12,565 bases of DNA, from the NCBI GenBank assembly GCA_030597865.1, contig JAUVQZ010000063.1, positions 1 to 12,565 of the forward strand. The letters are read 5' to 3'. Origin of the DNA: Pseudomonadota bacterium (GTDB lineage Bacteria; Desulfobacterota; Desulfobulbia; Desulfobulbales; SURF-16). Shown one piece after another: positions 5,921 through 12,565 of this stretch. A program made the translations under genes and the position numbers. The notes under the pieces were generated by a model that saw only the letters and a program-made list of their open reading frames with translations, searched no databases and was not told the DNA's origin. Positions within the stretch are counted from its first letter, which is position 1, and every line of letters begins with the position of its first letter.

Positions 5921-5998
5921 TGCCACGGAACCCACGGAATGCACGGAAGAGGTTTGGCAAAGATGCTTTTTCAGTGTATTTCCGTGGGTTCCGTGGCA
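5921..5998. repeat. Perfect 19-bp inverted repeat between the primase-helicase gene and uvrB
   Basis: TGCCACGGAACCCACGGAA (5921-5939) and its exact complement (5980-5998) enclose a 40-bp loop that carries another ACGGAA unit. It starts next to the last codon of the upstream gene (6000). Neither strand has a T-run after the stem (a T-run precedes it on the plus strand), so it does not fit an intrinsic terminator. The CCACGGAA wording is typical of dispersed elements, so a small mobile or REP-like repeat is likely; it may also protect mRNA ends. Confidence 0.75.
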
Positions 5999-5999
5999 A

Positions 6000-7787
6000 T
6001 CAAATATCATCCTGTCCTGCCGGGACCTCTGTAAAACCCCAAAAGGGATAGTCAAGATGATAGCGGGCCACCAGGCCCGGTGAATTTTCCCGGCTGGCCA
6101 CGAGCCACAGGGAATTGACCCGGTCGTCGCTACTGCTGGCCAGCGGATCCCAATCAGGCAGGAAGACCAGGGCATTATCAGCGGTGTACTCAATATCGCC
6201 GGAGCCCTTGAACAGCCCCATATGGGGCACGCCATCATAACGGCCGCCATCCTGGCGGTTGAGCTCGGAGATAACCAGGAAGGAGACATGGTATTCATCA
6301 CGGATGGATTCCATCTCCCGCAGCCAGGCATCAATGCCGGTGCGGCGTTCGGAAAAATCCTTAAAGGGCAGCTTATGGAGGGAATCAATGACGATCACCG
6401 CATCATCACAATGGGTCTCGTGACGCAGGAAATCAACATGGCGGCGCATGATCTCCGGGTTGAGCTTGCGGTCGTTGACCACCCGGAACCAGGACATCAT
6501 CGTCCGCAGCTCCTCCTGGGCCTGGCTGAAACGTTCTTTATCATCCCCTGCCAGCTCCCCATGAAAACGCGACACCGCCAAGCGGCTCAGGCGTGACAGG
6601 GTCCGTTGATAGATCTTCTGACGGCCATTTTCAAAATCATAATAGATCACCGGCACCTTATTGGCCGCCATCTGGCTGGCAAGCTGGATGGCCAGACAGC
6701 TCTTGCCCGCCTTGGGGGCACCACCGATGATGTTGATGCCGTGGATGCCGCCCAGGGCCTCGTCCAGACAGGTCATCCCGGTCTTTAAGGCCTGGTAGCT
6801 CGTACTCTGGCTGCGATCAAGGTTGTCGACAAAGAGATTATACTCCCGTCTGGGGGTGTTAAAGGGCGAAAAGGCCCGGGCCCCGCTGACCATTTTTTGA
6901 AGCTCAGCCTTGAAGTTGTCACCCTGCTGCCGGGCCATCTGGGCCAGGTTAAAATCCCGTTTGGCATGGGTCGGCCACCTGAAAAGACGGGCCTTGAAGC
7001 CCAGCCGTCCGGCAAAACTGCGGGCTGCCGCCTCTGATTCCGGGCTATGGTTCACCACCAGAAACACGGTCTGGATGGCACCAAAGCGCTGGGGATCAAC
7101 AGCGCCGAGGTCACTCGCCTTGGGTAGGGCTACGCCGGGGTAGCCATGTTCACGCAGACAGAGAAGGTTTTCCTCCCCCTCCACCACAAAGAGCGCCCCA
7201 TCCTGACAGCAAGCAATGTCCGTCAGATTAAAGAGGCGAAACTCCTCAGTGGCGAAGTTCCCGTCGCCAAACCAGAACTCCTCGCCGCTGCCCTGGGGGG
7301 CTAGGCAATGGGCGGCGTAGCTGCAACCATTCTCCTGAAAATAGGGGTAGACGATATAACGGCCATTAAAGCCCACCCGCAGCTCCTGGAGGACACCGCT
7401 GCCGATCCCAGCCTGGCCAAAGCCTTCCCGCACCGTGCTGGTCATGCTGTTTTGGAACTTGAGGATATCCTGATTAATATTTTTAAGGGGCCAATCAACC
7501 TCCTGGACGTAGGGCTGCTGGTCAGGATCATGGCCGGGCACCTCATCAGCGTCAAGCATGCGCAATCTGGCAAAATGGGGCACAAAGCCGCCGGGCACGC
7601 AACGGCTCAGACAGCGGAAATAACCACCAAAGAAACCATCTCCATTCAAAAAGGCCACCAAGGTGCCCGCCTCTTTGCGCCCCCTGCTCTGACAAAAGGG
7701 ACATGGGGCCTTGAGCATGGTGCCGTCAATAACCGCACCGGGCAGATTATCCTGGTAAAAACGTGCTATTTTTTCATGAAGTGCCAT
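6000..7787 (-). CDS. Primase-helicase-like protein (zinc finger, Toprim, DnaB-type RecA domain)
   Basis: The 595 residues have the layout of phage T7 gp4 or Twinkle. A zinc ribbon has C29/C32 (CPFC) and C59/C63 (CLSRC). A Toprim-like region holds VVEGEENLLCL (201-211, EGE at 203-205), but the place where a DxD motif is expected reads FLVVNHSPESEAA (242-254), so the metal-binding acidic pair seems lost. The C-terminal RecA-type helicase domain has Walker A GGAPKAGKS (355-363), Walker B AVIVIDS (463-469), SELNR (507-511) and FKGSGDIEYTADNALVFL (526-543), as in DnaB or KaiC-like proteins. ATP-driven DNA unwinding or translocation is plausible; primer synthesis is doubtful. AAGGAG lies 9 nt before the ATG. 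It stands between thiL and uvrB, with no phage genes near. Its cellular role is unknown. Confidence 0.82.
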   Translation of the reverse strand: MALHEKIARFYQDNLPGAVIDGTMLKAPCPFCQSRGRKEAGTLVAFLNGDGFFGGYFRCLSRCVPGGFVPHFARLRMLDADEVPGHDPDQQPYVQEVDWPLKNINQDILKFQNSMTSTVREGFGQAGIGSGVLQELRVGFNGRYIVYPYFQENGCSYAAHCLAPQGSGEEFWFGDGNFATEEFRLFNLTDIACCQDGALFVVEGEENLLCLREHGYPGVALPKASDLGAVDPQRFGAIQTVFLVVNHSPESEAAARSFAGRLGFKARLFRWPTHAKRDFNLAQMARQQGDNFKAELQKMVSGARAFSPFNTPRREYNLFVDNLDRSQSTSYQALKTGMTCLDEALGGIHGINIIGGAPKAGKSCLAIQLASQMAANKVPVIYYDFENGRQKIYQRTLSRLSRLAVSRFHGELAGDDKERFSQAQEELRTMMSWFRVVNDRKLNPEIMRRHVDFLRHETHCDDAVIVIDSLHKLPFKDFSERRTGIDAWLREMESIRDEYHVSFLVISELNRQDGGRYDGVPHMGLFKGSGDIEYTADNALVFLPDWDPLASSSDDRVNSLWLVASRENSPGLVARYHLDYPFWGFTEVPAGQDDI

Positions 7788-7879
7788 CGCAAAAGGCTCC
7801 TTGATCTGCTGGTATCAAGTTTATTTATTGTCTCTATCGTCATCGTACATAGCAACCTTATGGAACCGGGATAGTACTC

Positions 7880-7940
7880 TCCCCCTAACCCTCCGGAGTC
7901 TCCTTCTCGTCGCTTACCTCCCAGAGGGAGAGGGGATTCA
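7880..7940. repeat. Intergenic CCCTCTCCC-type repeat between thiL and the primase-helicase gene
   Basis: The 175-bp gap holds CTCTCCCCCTAACCCTCC near its middle and CTCCCAGAGGGAG (7918-7930, a 5-bp stem with a 3-nt loop) followed by AGGGGATT. These words resemble the widespread GGGAGAGGG/CCCTCTCCC intergenic elements. No T-run follows, so it is not called a terminator. Upstream of the primase-helicase gene, a weak minus-strand promoter (TTGCTA, 17 bp, GACAAT, around 7830-7860) can be imagined but is not strong. Confidence 0.4.
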
Positions 7941-7962
7941 AGCCATGGTTGACACCTTCACA

Positions 7963-8949
7963 CTAGAGGTGATGTTCATACCCCTGGTAAGAAATCTGGC
8001 GTTTGTGGCCATCCTCCATCAGGAAAACGCCCTGGCCGCTGTTCATCTGACCAAGGCGGCTGACCTGCAGACCGAGCTCTTCCTCAACCTGACGGGCCAG
8101 AGCCTCCCCAGTCCCCGGGGCCACGGTGTAGAGAAGCTCATAATCTTCACCGCCGCTCAGCGCCCATTGCCGGGCATCACAGCCCAGAAACGCAGCGGCC
8201 TTTTCTATTGTAGCAGAAAGGGGCAATTTATTGGCATCAACCTGGGCAGCGAGGCCGCTTGCCGTACAGATATGGGCTAGATCGGTGGCCAGGCCATCGG
8301 AAAGATCCAGCATGGCATGGACATGACCGGAGGCGGCAAGTACACGTCCCAGGGCGATCCGTGGCTGGGGATTGAGATGGGCCTGGACCAGGGGGGCAAA
8401 CTGTTCAGGCACATTTTCCATCTGCTCACAGAGAGCCAGACCGGCCGCAGCCTCGCCAAGGAAACCGCTGCCCCATATCTCATCCCCATCCTGGGCCGCA
8501 GCACGATAACACACCTCTGCCCCGCTCATCTCGCCAAGCAGGGTAATATTAAAGGTTGGACAGGGTGCGGCCACGGTATCGCCGCCAACAAGCACCACAT
8601 CATACTCCTTCAATATTTCCACAAAACCGTTCATGAACTCCTGGAGGTCCCCATCCGACAGCTCAGGGCTTAGGGCCGCAGAGAGCAGGGCGTAACGGGG
8701 CACACCACCCATGGCAGCGATATCACTTATATTAACGGCGGCAGCCTTGCGGCCCAAGAGATGGGGAGGGTGCCATTTCAGGTTAAAATGGACACCCGAG
8801 ACCAGGGTGTCGGTGGTGATAAGCAGAACCTCATCATCATGCCTCTGGAGCACAGCGCAATCATCGCCAATGCCCTTGACAAGACCAGGCGCCTGACCAG
8901 CGGCCAGGGACGCCACGCCCTTGATAAATGCCAACTCAGAATTGTTCAT
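7963..8949 (-). CDS. thiL: Thiamine-monophosphate kinase
   Basis: The 328 residues begin MNNSELAFIKGVASLA. ThiL phosphorylates thiamine phosphate to thiamine diphosphate with ATP, the last step of cofactor synthesis in the cytoplasm. The PurM-like ATP-binding half shows KGIGDDCAV, TTDTLVSGVHF, AAVNISDIAAMGGVP and VLVGGDTV; the C-terminal half has MLDLSDGLATDLAHI and the end signature ALSGGEDYELLYTV. Length matches the family. The start at 8949 was chosen because it overlaps the ptsI stop in ATGA and follows the purine-rich GGGGGCGGGG; an upstream in-frame start at 8970 would add seven poorly supported residues. Coupling to ptsI suggests co-expression, not a known functional link. Confidence 0.96.
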   Translation of the reverse strand: MNNSELAFIKGVASLAAGQAPGLVKGIGDDCAVLQRHDDEVLLITTDTLVSGVHFNLKWHPPHLLGRKAAAVNISDIAAMGGVPRYALLSAALSPELSDGDLQEFMNGFVEILKEYDVVLVGGDTVAAPCPTFNITLLGEMSGAEVCYRAAAQDGDEIWGSGFLGEAAAGLALCEQMENVPEQFAPLVQAHLNPQPRIALGRVLAASGHVHAMLDLSDGLATDLAHICTASGLAAQVDANKLPLSATIEKAAAFLGCDARQWALSGGEDYELLYTVAPGTGEALARQVEEELGLQVSRLGQMNSGQGVFLMEDGHKRQISYQGYEHHL

Positions 8950-10739
8950 ACCCCGCCCCCTGCCAGCCAAGGCTCACTCTGGGTTTCTTCAGGATAATAT
9001 TCCTGCAGATGCCCCCTGAGCCTTGCCCGTAAATCCACGGCTGAGGGGCAATTCAACAGATCCGTTGCCAGCCCCTCGGCCCGGCTGGAAACCGTCTTTC
9101 GCACCATCCTCTTGACATAGGGAATGGCCAGGGGATGCATACTGAGCGAATCAAGGCCAAGGCCGAGCAGAACCGGCAGCGTGCCCATGTCACCGGCCAT
9201 CTCCCCACACAGGCCAACCTCGATGCCGGCGTTGTGACCCGCCTCAACCACCTGGGCAATCATCCGGAGCACAGCCGGATGGAGGGGGTTATACATATGG
9301 GCCACCTGCTCATTGACCCGGTCAACCGCCATGGCATACTGGATGAGGTCATTGGTGCCAATACTGAAAAAATCAACCTCCTTGGCCAGGGCATCGGCCA
9401 CGGCCACGGCACTGGGCACCTCCACCATCATGCCAATCTCAACATCATCGCCGCTGGGCAGCCCCTGGCTGCGTAGCTCCCCACGCACCTGGGCCACAAC
9501 CTCCTTTACCTCCATGAGTTCGCAATAGGAGGTGATCATGGGGAACATGATGCGCAAATTGCCATGCCGTGCCGCCCTGAACAGGGCCCGGAGCTGGGTC
9601 CTGAAAAGTTCGGGTTTACGCAGGGAGAGACGGATGGCCTTGAGGCCCAGGGCCGGATTTTTTTCCGGTCGGCAGTGGTGACCCTTCACCTGTTTGTCGC
9701 CACCTATATCAAGGGTACGCACCGTCACCGGAAAGGGGCTGAGGCTGCCCAGGAGATGCTCATAAATGGTGACCAGCAGCTCCTCCGGCGGCGGCCCGTC
9801 CGGGGTGAGAAAATAAAATTCACTGCGAAAGAGGCCTATGCCGGTGGCGCCATACTCAAGGGCCAGCCCAACCTCCTCAAGCATCTCCAGATTGGCCTCC
9901 ACGGCAATCTTTCGACCGTCCTTTGTCTCAGCCGGCAAATGGGCGAAAAAGCCCATCTGCCGATCATACTCTTCAAACTGTTTCTTGCGGTCCTGATAGG
10001 CAGCAAGCTCCCTCTTATCAGGATTAACCACCACCCGGCCACTATTGCCATCCACCACCAGGAGATCACCAGTCACCACCTCCTGGCAGATATCAGGACA
10101 GCCCACCACCGCCGGGATAGCCACGGTCCTTGCCACAATGGCGCTATGACCGGTAACACCGCCCAACTCATTGACAAAACCCAGAACCAGCTTGCTGTCC
10201 ATGGACAGGACATCTTCCGGGGAAAAGTCGTGGCCCACCAAAATAGCGGGCCCATCCTGATCCGGTTCATCAATGTCGCCCTGCAACTCTTTGAGGATCA
10301 GATTGACAACATGGCGGCCATCGGCAGCCCTTTCCCGTAAATACTGATCGCTTAAGCCGGAGAGTTTTTCCTCTAGTTCTGCAAGGGAGTCCTGGAGGGC
10401 CATCTCAGCGCAGACCATTCTCTCAGCAATAAGAAGCCGGGCCCGCTCAACCAATGTGGGATCCGCCAGGATCAGAAGATGGCTATCAATGATGGGCATG
10501 AATTGCGAGAAATCTGCGTCACATCTTTTTTTCAGCTCAAGCAGGCCCTGTTGGGCCCGGACAAGCGCTGCTGCCAGACGATCCTCCTCGTTGCCGACCT
10601 CATCCTTATTCGTCAGCCGTCTGGGCCGTCCCCAATGCTGATGAGCAAGGACAAGGGCCCGGCCAATGGCTATACCGGGGGATGCCGCAACACCCTGGAG
10701 CTTCTGGGAGGTTTTTGGGAATTGGGATTTCTTCATCAT
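8946..10739 (-). CDS. ptsI: Phosphoenolpyruvate-protein phosphotransferase (PTS Enzyme I)
   Basis: From ATG 10739 the protein has 597 residues. Enzyme I takes phosphate from PEP onto a histidine and passes it to HPr. The N-terminal domain has GVAASPGIAIGRAL, and the phosphorylated His is H198 in GGVTGHSAIVAR. The PEP-binding barrel has GIGLFRSEF, TLDIGGDKQ, MFPMI, IGMMVEVPSA, FFSIGTNDLIQY and GLCGEMAGD with the catalytic Cys at 511. Everything needed for activity is present. ATG 10739 or 10736 follows an AGGT; a TTG at 10760 is in frame but lies in the U-tract of a hairpin. It is 56 bp from ptsH and overlaps thiL by 4 bp. No permease is nearby. Confidence 0.97.
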   Translation of the reverse strand: MMKKSQFPKTSQKLQGVAASPGIAIGRALVLAHQHWGRPRRLTNKDEVGNEEDRLAAALVRAQQGLLELKKRCDADFSQFMPIIDSHLLILADPTLVERARLLIAERMVCAEMALQDSLAELEEKLSGLSDQYLRERAADGRHVVNLILKELQGDIDEPDQDGPAILVGHDFSPEDVLSMDSKLVLGFVNELGGVTGHSAIVARTVAIPAVVGCPDICQEVVTGDLLVVDGNSGRVVVNPDKRELAAYQDRKKQFEEYDRQMGFFAHLPAETKDGRKIAVEANLEMLEEVGLALEYGATGIGLFRSEFYFLTPDGPPPEELLVTIYEHLLGSLSPFPVTVRTLDIGGDKQVKGHHCRPEKNPALGLKAIRLSLRKPELFRTQLRALFRAARHGNLRIMFPMITSYCELMEVKEVVAQVRGELRSQGLPSGDDVEIGMMVEVPSAVAVADALAKEVDFFSIGTNDLIQYAMAVDRVNEQVAHMYNPLHPAVLRMIAQVVEAGHNAGIEVGLCGEMAGDMGTLPVLLGLGLDSLSMHPLAIPYVKRMVRKTVSSRAEGLATDLLNCPSAVDLRARLRGHLQEYYPEETQSEPWLAGGGV

Positions 10740-10758
10740 TCTACCTGGGACACGGACC

Positions 10759-10782
10759 AAAAAGAGGGCAGATCATCTGCCT
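10759..10782 (-). terminator. Hairpin with U-tract between ptsH and ptsI (possible attenuator)
   Basis: On the minus strand GGCAGA-TGA-TCTGCC (10781-10767), extended by one G-T pair, is followed by CTC and five T residues (10763-10759). It sits in the 56-bp gap after ptsH and before ptsI. The stem is short, so partial termination is more likely than a full stop, which would lower Enzyme I relative to HPr. Confidence 0.55.
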
Positions 10783-10795
10783 TGAACCCCACGGC

Positions 10796-11065
10796 TCAAA
10801 ACCCCTTGATGAGATTGACAAGGGCGGTCACGGCCTCTTTACTGTCTGGGCCCATGGCGCTCAAGGTTATTTTCGTTCCTGAGGGACAGCCACAGGCCAA
10901 GATATCGAGAATGGACTTACAGTCCGCCCTTCTGCTGTTGGCGCTGATGGAGACCTCTGACTGGAAGCCCTGCGCCATTTCCACCAGCAGGGTGGCAGGC
11001 CTGGCATGGAGACCATGGCCGTTTGCCAAAACGACCTCACAGCTATATGTGGACTGTCCGGGCAT
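10796..11065 (-). CDS. ptsH: Phosphocarrier protein HPr
   Basis: The 89 residues match the HPr fold. The phosphorylated histidine is H20 in HGLHARPA (His15 in standard numbering). The regulatory serine corresponds to S51 in CKSILDIL (Ser46), followed by the usual small-residue stretch CGCPSGTKI. HPr accepts phosphate from Enzyme I and donates it to EIIA domains or regulators; a conserved Ser46 is the target of HPr kinase where that enzyme exists, but none is in this window. The ATG at 11065 has no strong ribosome binding site and starts 12 bp after the preceding gene, so translation may depend on it. Confidence 0.95.
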   Translation of the reverse strand: MPGQSTYSCEVVLANGHGLHARPATLLVEMAQGFQSEVSISANSRRADCKSILDILACGCPSGTKITLSAMGPDSKEAVTALVNLIKGF

Positions 11066-11077
11066 GGTGGAAGGCCA

Positions 11078-11437
11078 TCATTTAACAAGGCGCAATGACG
11101 GTTTATTCTCCTTTTTCTTTGTCGGGGGGGGGACAAGTGCCTCATTGTCAAAATCAATGGCTGCCACAAAACGTTTTTCCCCGGCCATGGTAAAAATCTC
11201 CTGGCCGGTGAACTGAGGGGTACGCAGGGTCCATGTCACCTTTTGCGGCGGCACACTGAGTATCTGCAGGGAGACATTCCACCACTCGTCACGTTTTCCA
11301 TGGTCCCGCTCAAAACCCGTCACTAGGGCATAGATCATTTCGCTTGGTTGTTCGGCTACCACCAGCACCACATCGCCAACGTCTGTGGTCGACTTGAATC
11401 TGACCTTTTTCTTTAACTCTTGGACAATCGCTTCCAT
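11078..11437 (-). CDS. Protein of unknown function heading the ptsHI-thiL cluster
   Basis: The protein has 119 residues, beginning MEAIVQELKKKVRFKSTTDVGDVVLVV. I do not recognise the family. It is a soluble, mixed alpha/beta-looking protein with an aromatic stretch (KRDEWWNVSLQIL), a WTLRTPQFTGQEIFTMAGEKRFVAAIDF block, and a Pro/Lys-rich basic tail (PPPTKKKENKPSLRLVK) that could bind nucleic acid or a partner. The start at 11437 was chosen because GGAG lies 6 nt upstream. The frame is open for 57 more codons upstream, but that part is Gly/Cys/Trp-rich, lacks a ribosome binding site and looks non-coding. It ends 12 bp before ptsH and is probably the first gene of that operon. Confidence 0.75.
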   Translation of the reverse strand: MEAIVQELKKKVRFKSTTDVGDVVLVVAEQPSEMIYALVTGFERDHGKRDEWWNVSLQILSVPPQKVTWTLRTPQFTGQEIFTMAGEKRFVAAIDFDNEALVPPPTKKKENKPSLRLVK

Positions 11438-11774
11438 ATTTTTCTCCGAAAACTTGAGGGCACCATAAAAGGAGATCTGCCATCCCGGCCCAGGGCCTGA
11501 TGGCGAAAATCCATAAGCACATTGCCAGAATTTCGCTGAAAATTCCAACTGTTTCCCCCTACCACCCCTCTTTTTAGCGCTCCACATCAAACAACTGCGG
11601 CAGCCCATCCTGCTTTTCCTATCATTTTTCCAGGTTTTATTGTATTACCCTGTAGTTTCGGGTTATTTTTTGCAATTACACCTCCCCATTTTTATGGAGA
11701 TTCAGCATTGCCTTAATCCAAAGGAATATGCCCTCAAAAAATCCGTCCCGGATACCCCCTTCACACCAATTTTT
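11438..11774. other. Intergenic region between divergent genes
   Basis: This stretch separates the minus-strand pts cluster from the plus-strand sigma factor and should hold promoters for both. I see no strong sigma-70 boxes. A 6-bp inverted repeat, GAATTT/AAATTC, lies around 11525-11542. The element TTTTTATGGA occurs at 11690-11699 and again at 11770-11779, each containing a possible sigma-factor start codon (ATG 11694 and ATG 11775). Confidence 0.4.
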
Positions 11775-12419
11775 ATGGAACTTTTTTTTCTCCTTGCACC
11801 TCTTTTACTCATCGCGGCCTTCAGCGTCAACGCTCAAGGTGATGGTAATGATACCCCGGATGAGACCACAACCCTCGTCCGGGCAGTGCTTGGGGGAGAC
11901 AAACAGGCCTTTAACCGCCTGGTCCTTCTCTACCAGGGCAGAATATACAACTTGGCCTTTAATTATGTAAAAAATGACGAAGAGGCCAAGGACCTGGCCC
12001 AGGATATCTTTGTCACCGCCTACAGGGCCCTACCTAAACTGCGTGACGACACCAAATTTGGGGCCTGGCTCTATCAGATAGGATTAAACCATTGCCGTAA
12101 TCGCTATAAGCGCCTGAAAAGAAGGGGTTATTTCACCAACAAATCGTTGGATGATGATGAGTCGTCCCTGCAACTTGCCGGTGGTGAAACACCAGAGAAG
12201 GAGCTTGAACAACAGCGCACCATCAATCTGGTGCGCGACACCATCGCCACCATGAACGATTCGGAAAAAGAAATCCTCATGCTTCGCGACCTGCAGGGTA
12301 TGCCCTATGATGAGATTAGCGAAATTTTAGATATCCCCCTGGGCACGGTGAAGTCGAAGTTAAGCCGGGCCCGGACAAGTTTGAAAAATAAGTTAAAACG
12401 CTTCTACCCCCAGCTATAA
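11775..12419 (+). CDS. ECF-family RNA polymerase sigma factor with a hydrophobic N-terminus
   Basis: From ATG 11775 the protein has 214 residues. Sigma region 2 spans ~34-110 (LVRAVLGGDKQAFNRLVLLYQ, DLAQDIFVTAYRALPKLR, FGAWLYQIGLNHCRNRYK), and region 4 spans ~150-210 (LNDSEKEI-like start, DLQGMPYDEISEILDIPLGT, VKSKLSRAR), as in RpoE-like ECF factors. Residues 2-18 (ELFFLLAPLLLIAAFSV) are strongly hydrophobic and followed by NAQGDGND, like a signal peptide or anchor, which is unusual for a sigma factor. There is no in-frame ATG between 11775 and region 2, so this segment can hardly be avoided. Starts at ATG 11694 or TTG 11640 would be longer still; none has a good ribosome binding site. A GGAACTT at 11777-11783 resembles an ECF -35 element. 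A probable anti-sigma gene follows. Confidence 0.85.
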   Translation: MELFFLLAPLLLIAAFSVNAQGDGNDTPDETTTLVRAVLGGDKQAFNRLVLLYQGRIYNLAFNYVKNDEEAKDLAQDIFVTAYRALPKLRDDTKFGAWLYQIGLNHCRNRYKRLKRRGYFTNKSLDDDESSLQLAGGETPEKELEQQRTINLVRDTIATMNDSEKEILMLRDLQGMPYDEISEILDIPLGTVKSKLSRARTSLKNKLKRFYPQL

Positions 12420-12498
12420 AAAAACACCCCTTCCCCTCTCATTAAGTGGCATGACGCCTACCGCGGGGAATAAGAGAAATTAAACCTGTAAAACTCCC

Positions 12499-12565
12499 AT
12501 GAATTGTAACCACTGCCAAGACCAATTCTCCGATTTTATTGATGAGGAAATTTCCCTTAAAATGG
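12499..12565 (+). CDS. Probable zinc-binding anti-sigma factor, N-terminal end only
   Basis: An open frame starts at ATG 12499 and runs off the window after 22 codons: MNCNHCQDQFSDFIDEEIS and so on. Cys/His at positions 3-6 (C-N-H-C) followed by an acidic YxDGEL-like helix start (SDFIDEEIS) fits the beginning of zf-HC2/ZAS anti-sigma factors. It lies 79 bp after the sigma gene, the expected place. An in-frame TAA at 12481-12483 excludes a longer N-terminus. No ribosome binding site is obvious. The gap holds a weak TTCCCC/GGGGAA pairing. The call rests on few residues plus position. Confidence 0.55.
   Translation, partial: MNCNHCQDQFSDFIDEEISLKM

Noticed and set aside
5921..5998. Intrinsic terminator at the 19-bp inverted repeat
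   Set aside because: There is no T-run after the stem on either strand; the plus-strand T-run lies before it.
9564..10340. 258-codon plus-strand open frame
   Set aside because: Antisense to ptsI, low-complexity His/Ile-rich composition and no start signals.
11438..11608. N-terminal extension of 57 codons on the 119-residue unknown protein
   Set aside because: No ribosome binding site at the upstream ATG, unlikely composition, and a good GGAG before ATG 11437.
11640..11774. Sigma factor start at TTG 11640 or ATG 11694
   Set aside because: Neither has a ribosome binding site, and the added residues do not resemble any sigma-factor region; ATG 11694 cannot be fully excluded.

Overview
The window looks like a piece of a Gram-negative chromosome, most likely a deltaproteobacterium (Desulfobacterota, perhaps Desulfobulbales-like). 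That assignment is inferred from the general look of the proteins and from the short repeats (Pro/Gly-rich REP-like elements, 'CCACGGAA' and 'TTCGACAGGCT' motifs). There is no rRNA or other decisive marker. A PEP-CTERM sorting signal at the left edge independently suggests a Gram-negative, exopolysaccharide-making cell.

Left part (1-3000), accessory. It holds the end of a PEP-CTERM protein with its terminator, and a membrane-anchored protein with a prokaryotic YEATS-like domain (possible acyl-lysine reader). Two toxin-antitoxin loci on the minus strand follow, hicAB and higBA. Copies of one REP-like repeat (A, B, C) sit between these modules, so each module is bracketed. hicA carries a 4-bp tandem duplication that knocks it out of frame and fuses the toxin body to the antitoxin HicB. 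A shortened relative of a small membrane-protein gene (3048-3188) lies just upstream of hicAB.

Middle part (3048-7787), core, minus strand. uvrB (nucleotide excision repair), an overlapping DUF374-type acyltransferase and a 46-residue membrane protein form one apparent operon. Upstream, beyond a perfect 19-bp inverted repeat, is a 595-residue primase-helicase-like protein with zinc finger, Toprim and DnaB-type RecA domains, whose Toprim acidic motif appears degenerate.

Right part (7963-11437), core, minus strand. A tight cluster reads, in transcription order: unknown 119-residue protein, ptsH (HPr), ptsI (Enzyme I), thiL (thiamine-monophosphate kinase). ptsI and thiL overlap by an ATGA. A hairpin with a U-tract lies between ptsH and ptsI and may set the HPr:EI ratio. 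No sugar permease is present, so this could be a regulatory PTS or serve permeases elsewhere.

Right edge (11438-12565), plus strand. An ECF sigma factor with an unusual hydrophobic, signal-peptide-like N-terminus is followed by the first 22 codons of a probable zinc-binding anti-sigma factor, cut by the window end.

The best candidates for something new are the membrane-bound YEATS protein in the repeat-bracketed island, the frameshift-made HicA-HicB fusion, the chromosomal primase-helicase with an altered Toprim site, and the sigma factor with a possible membrane anchor.
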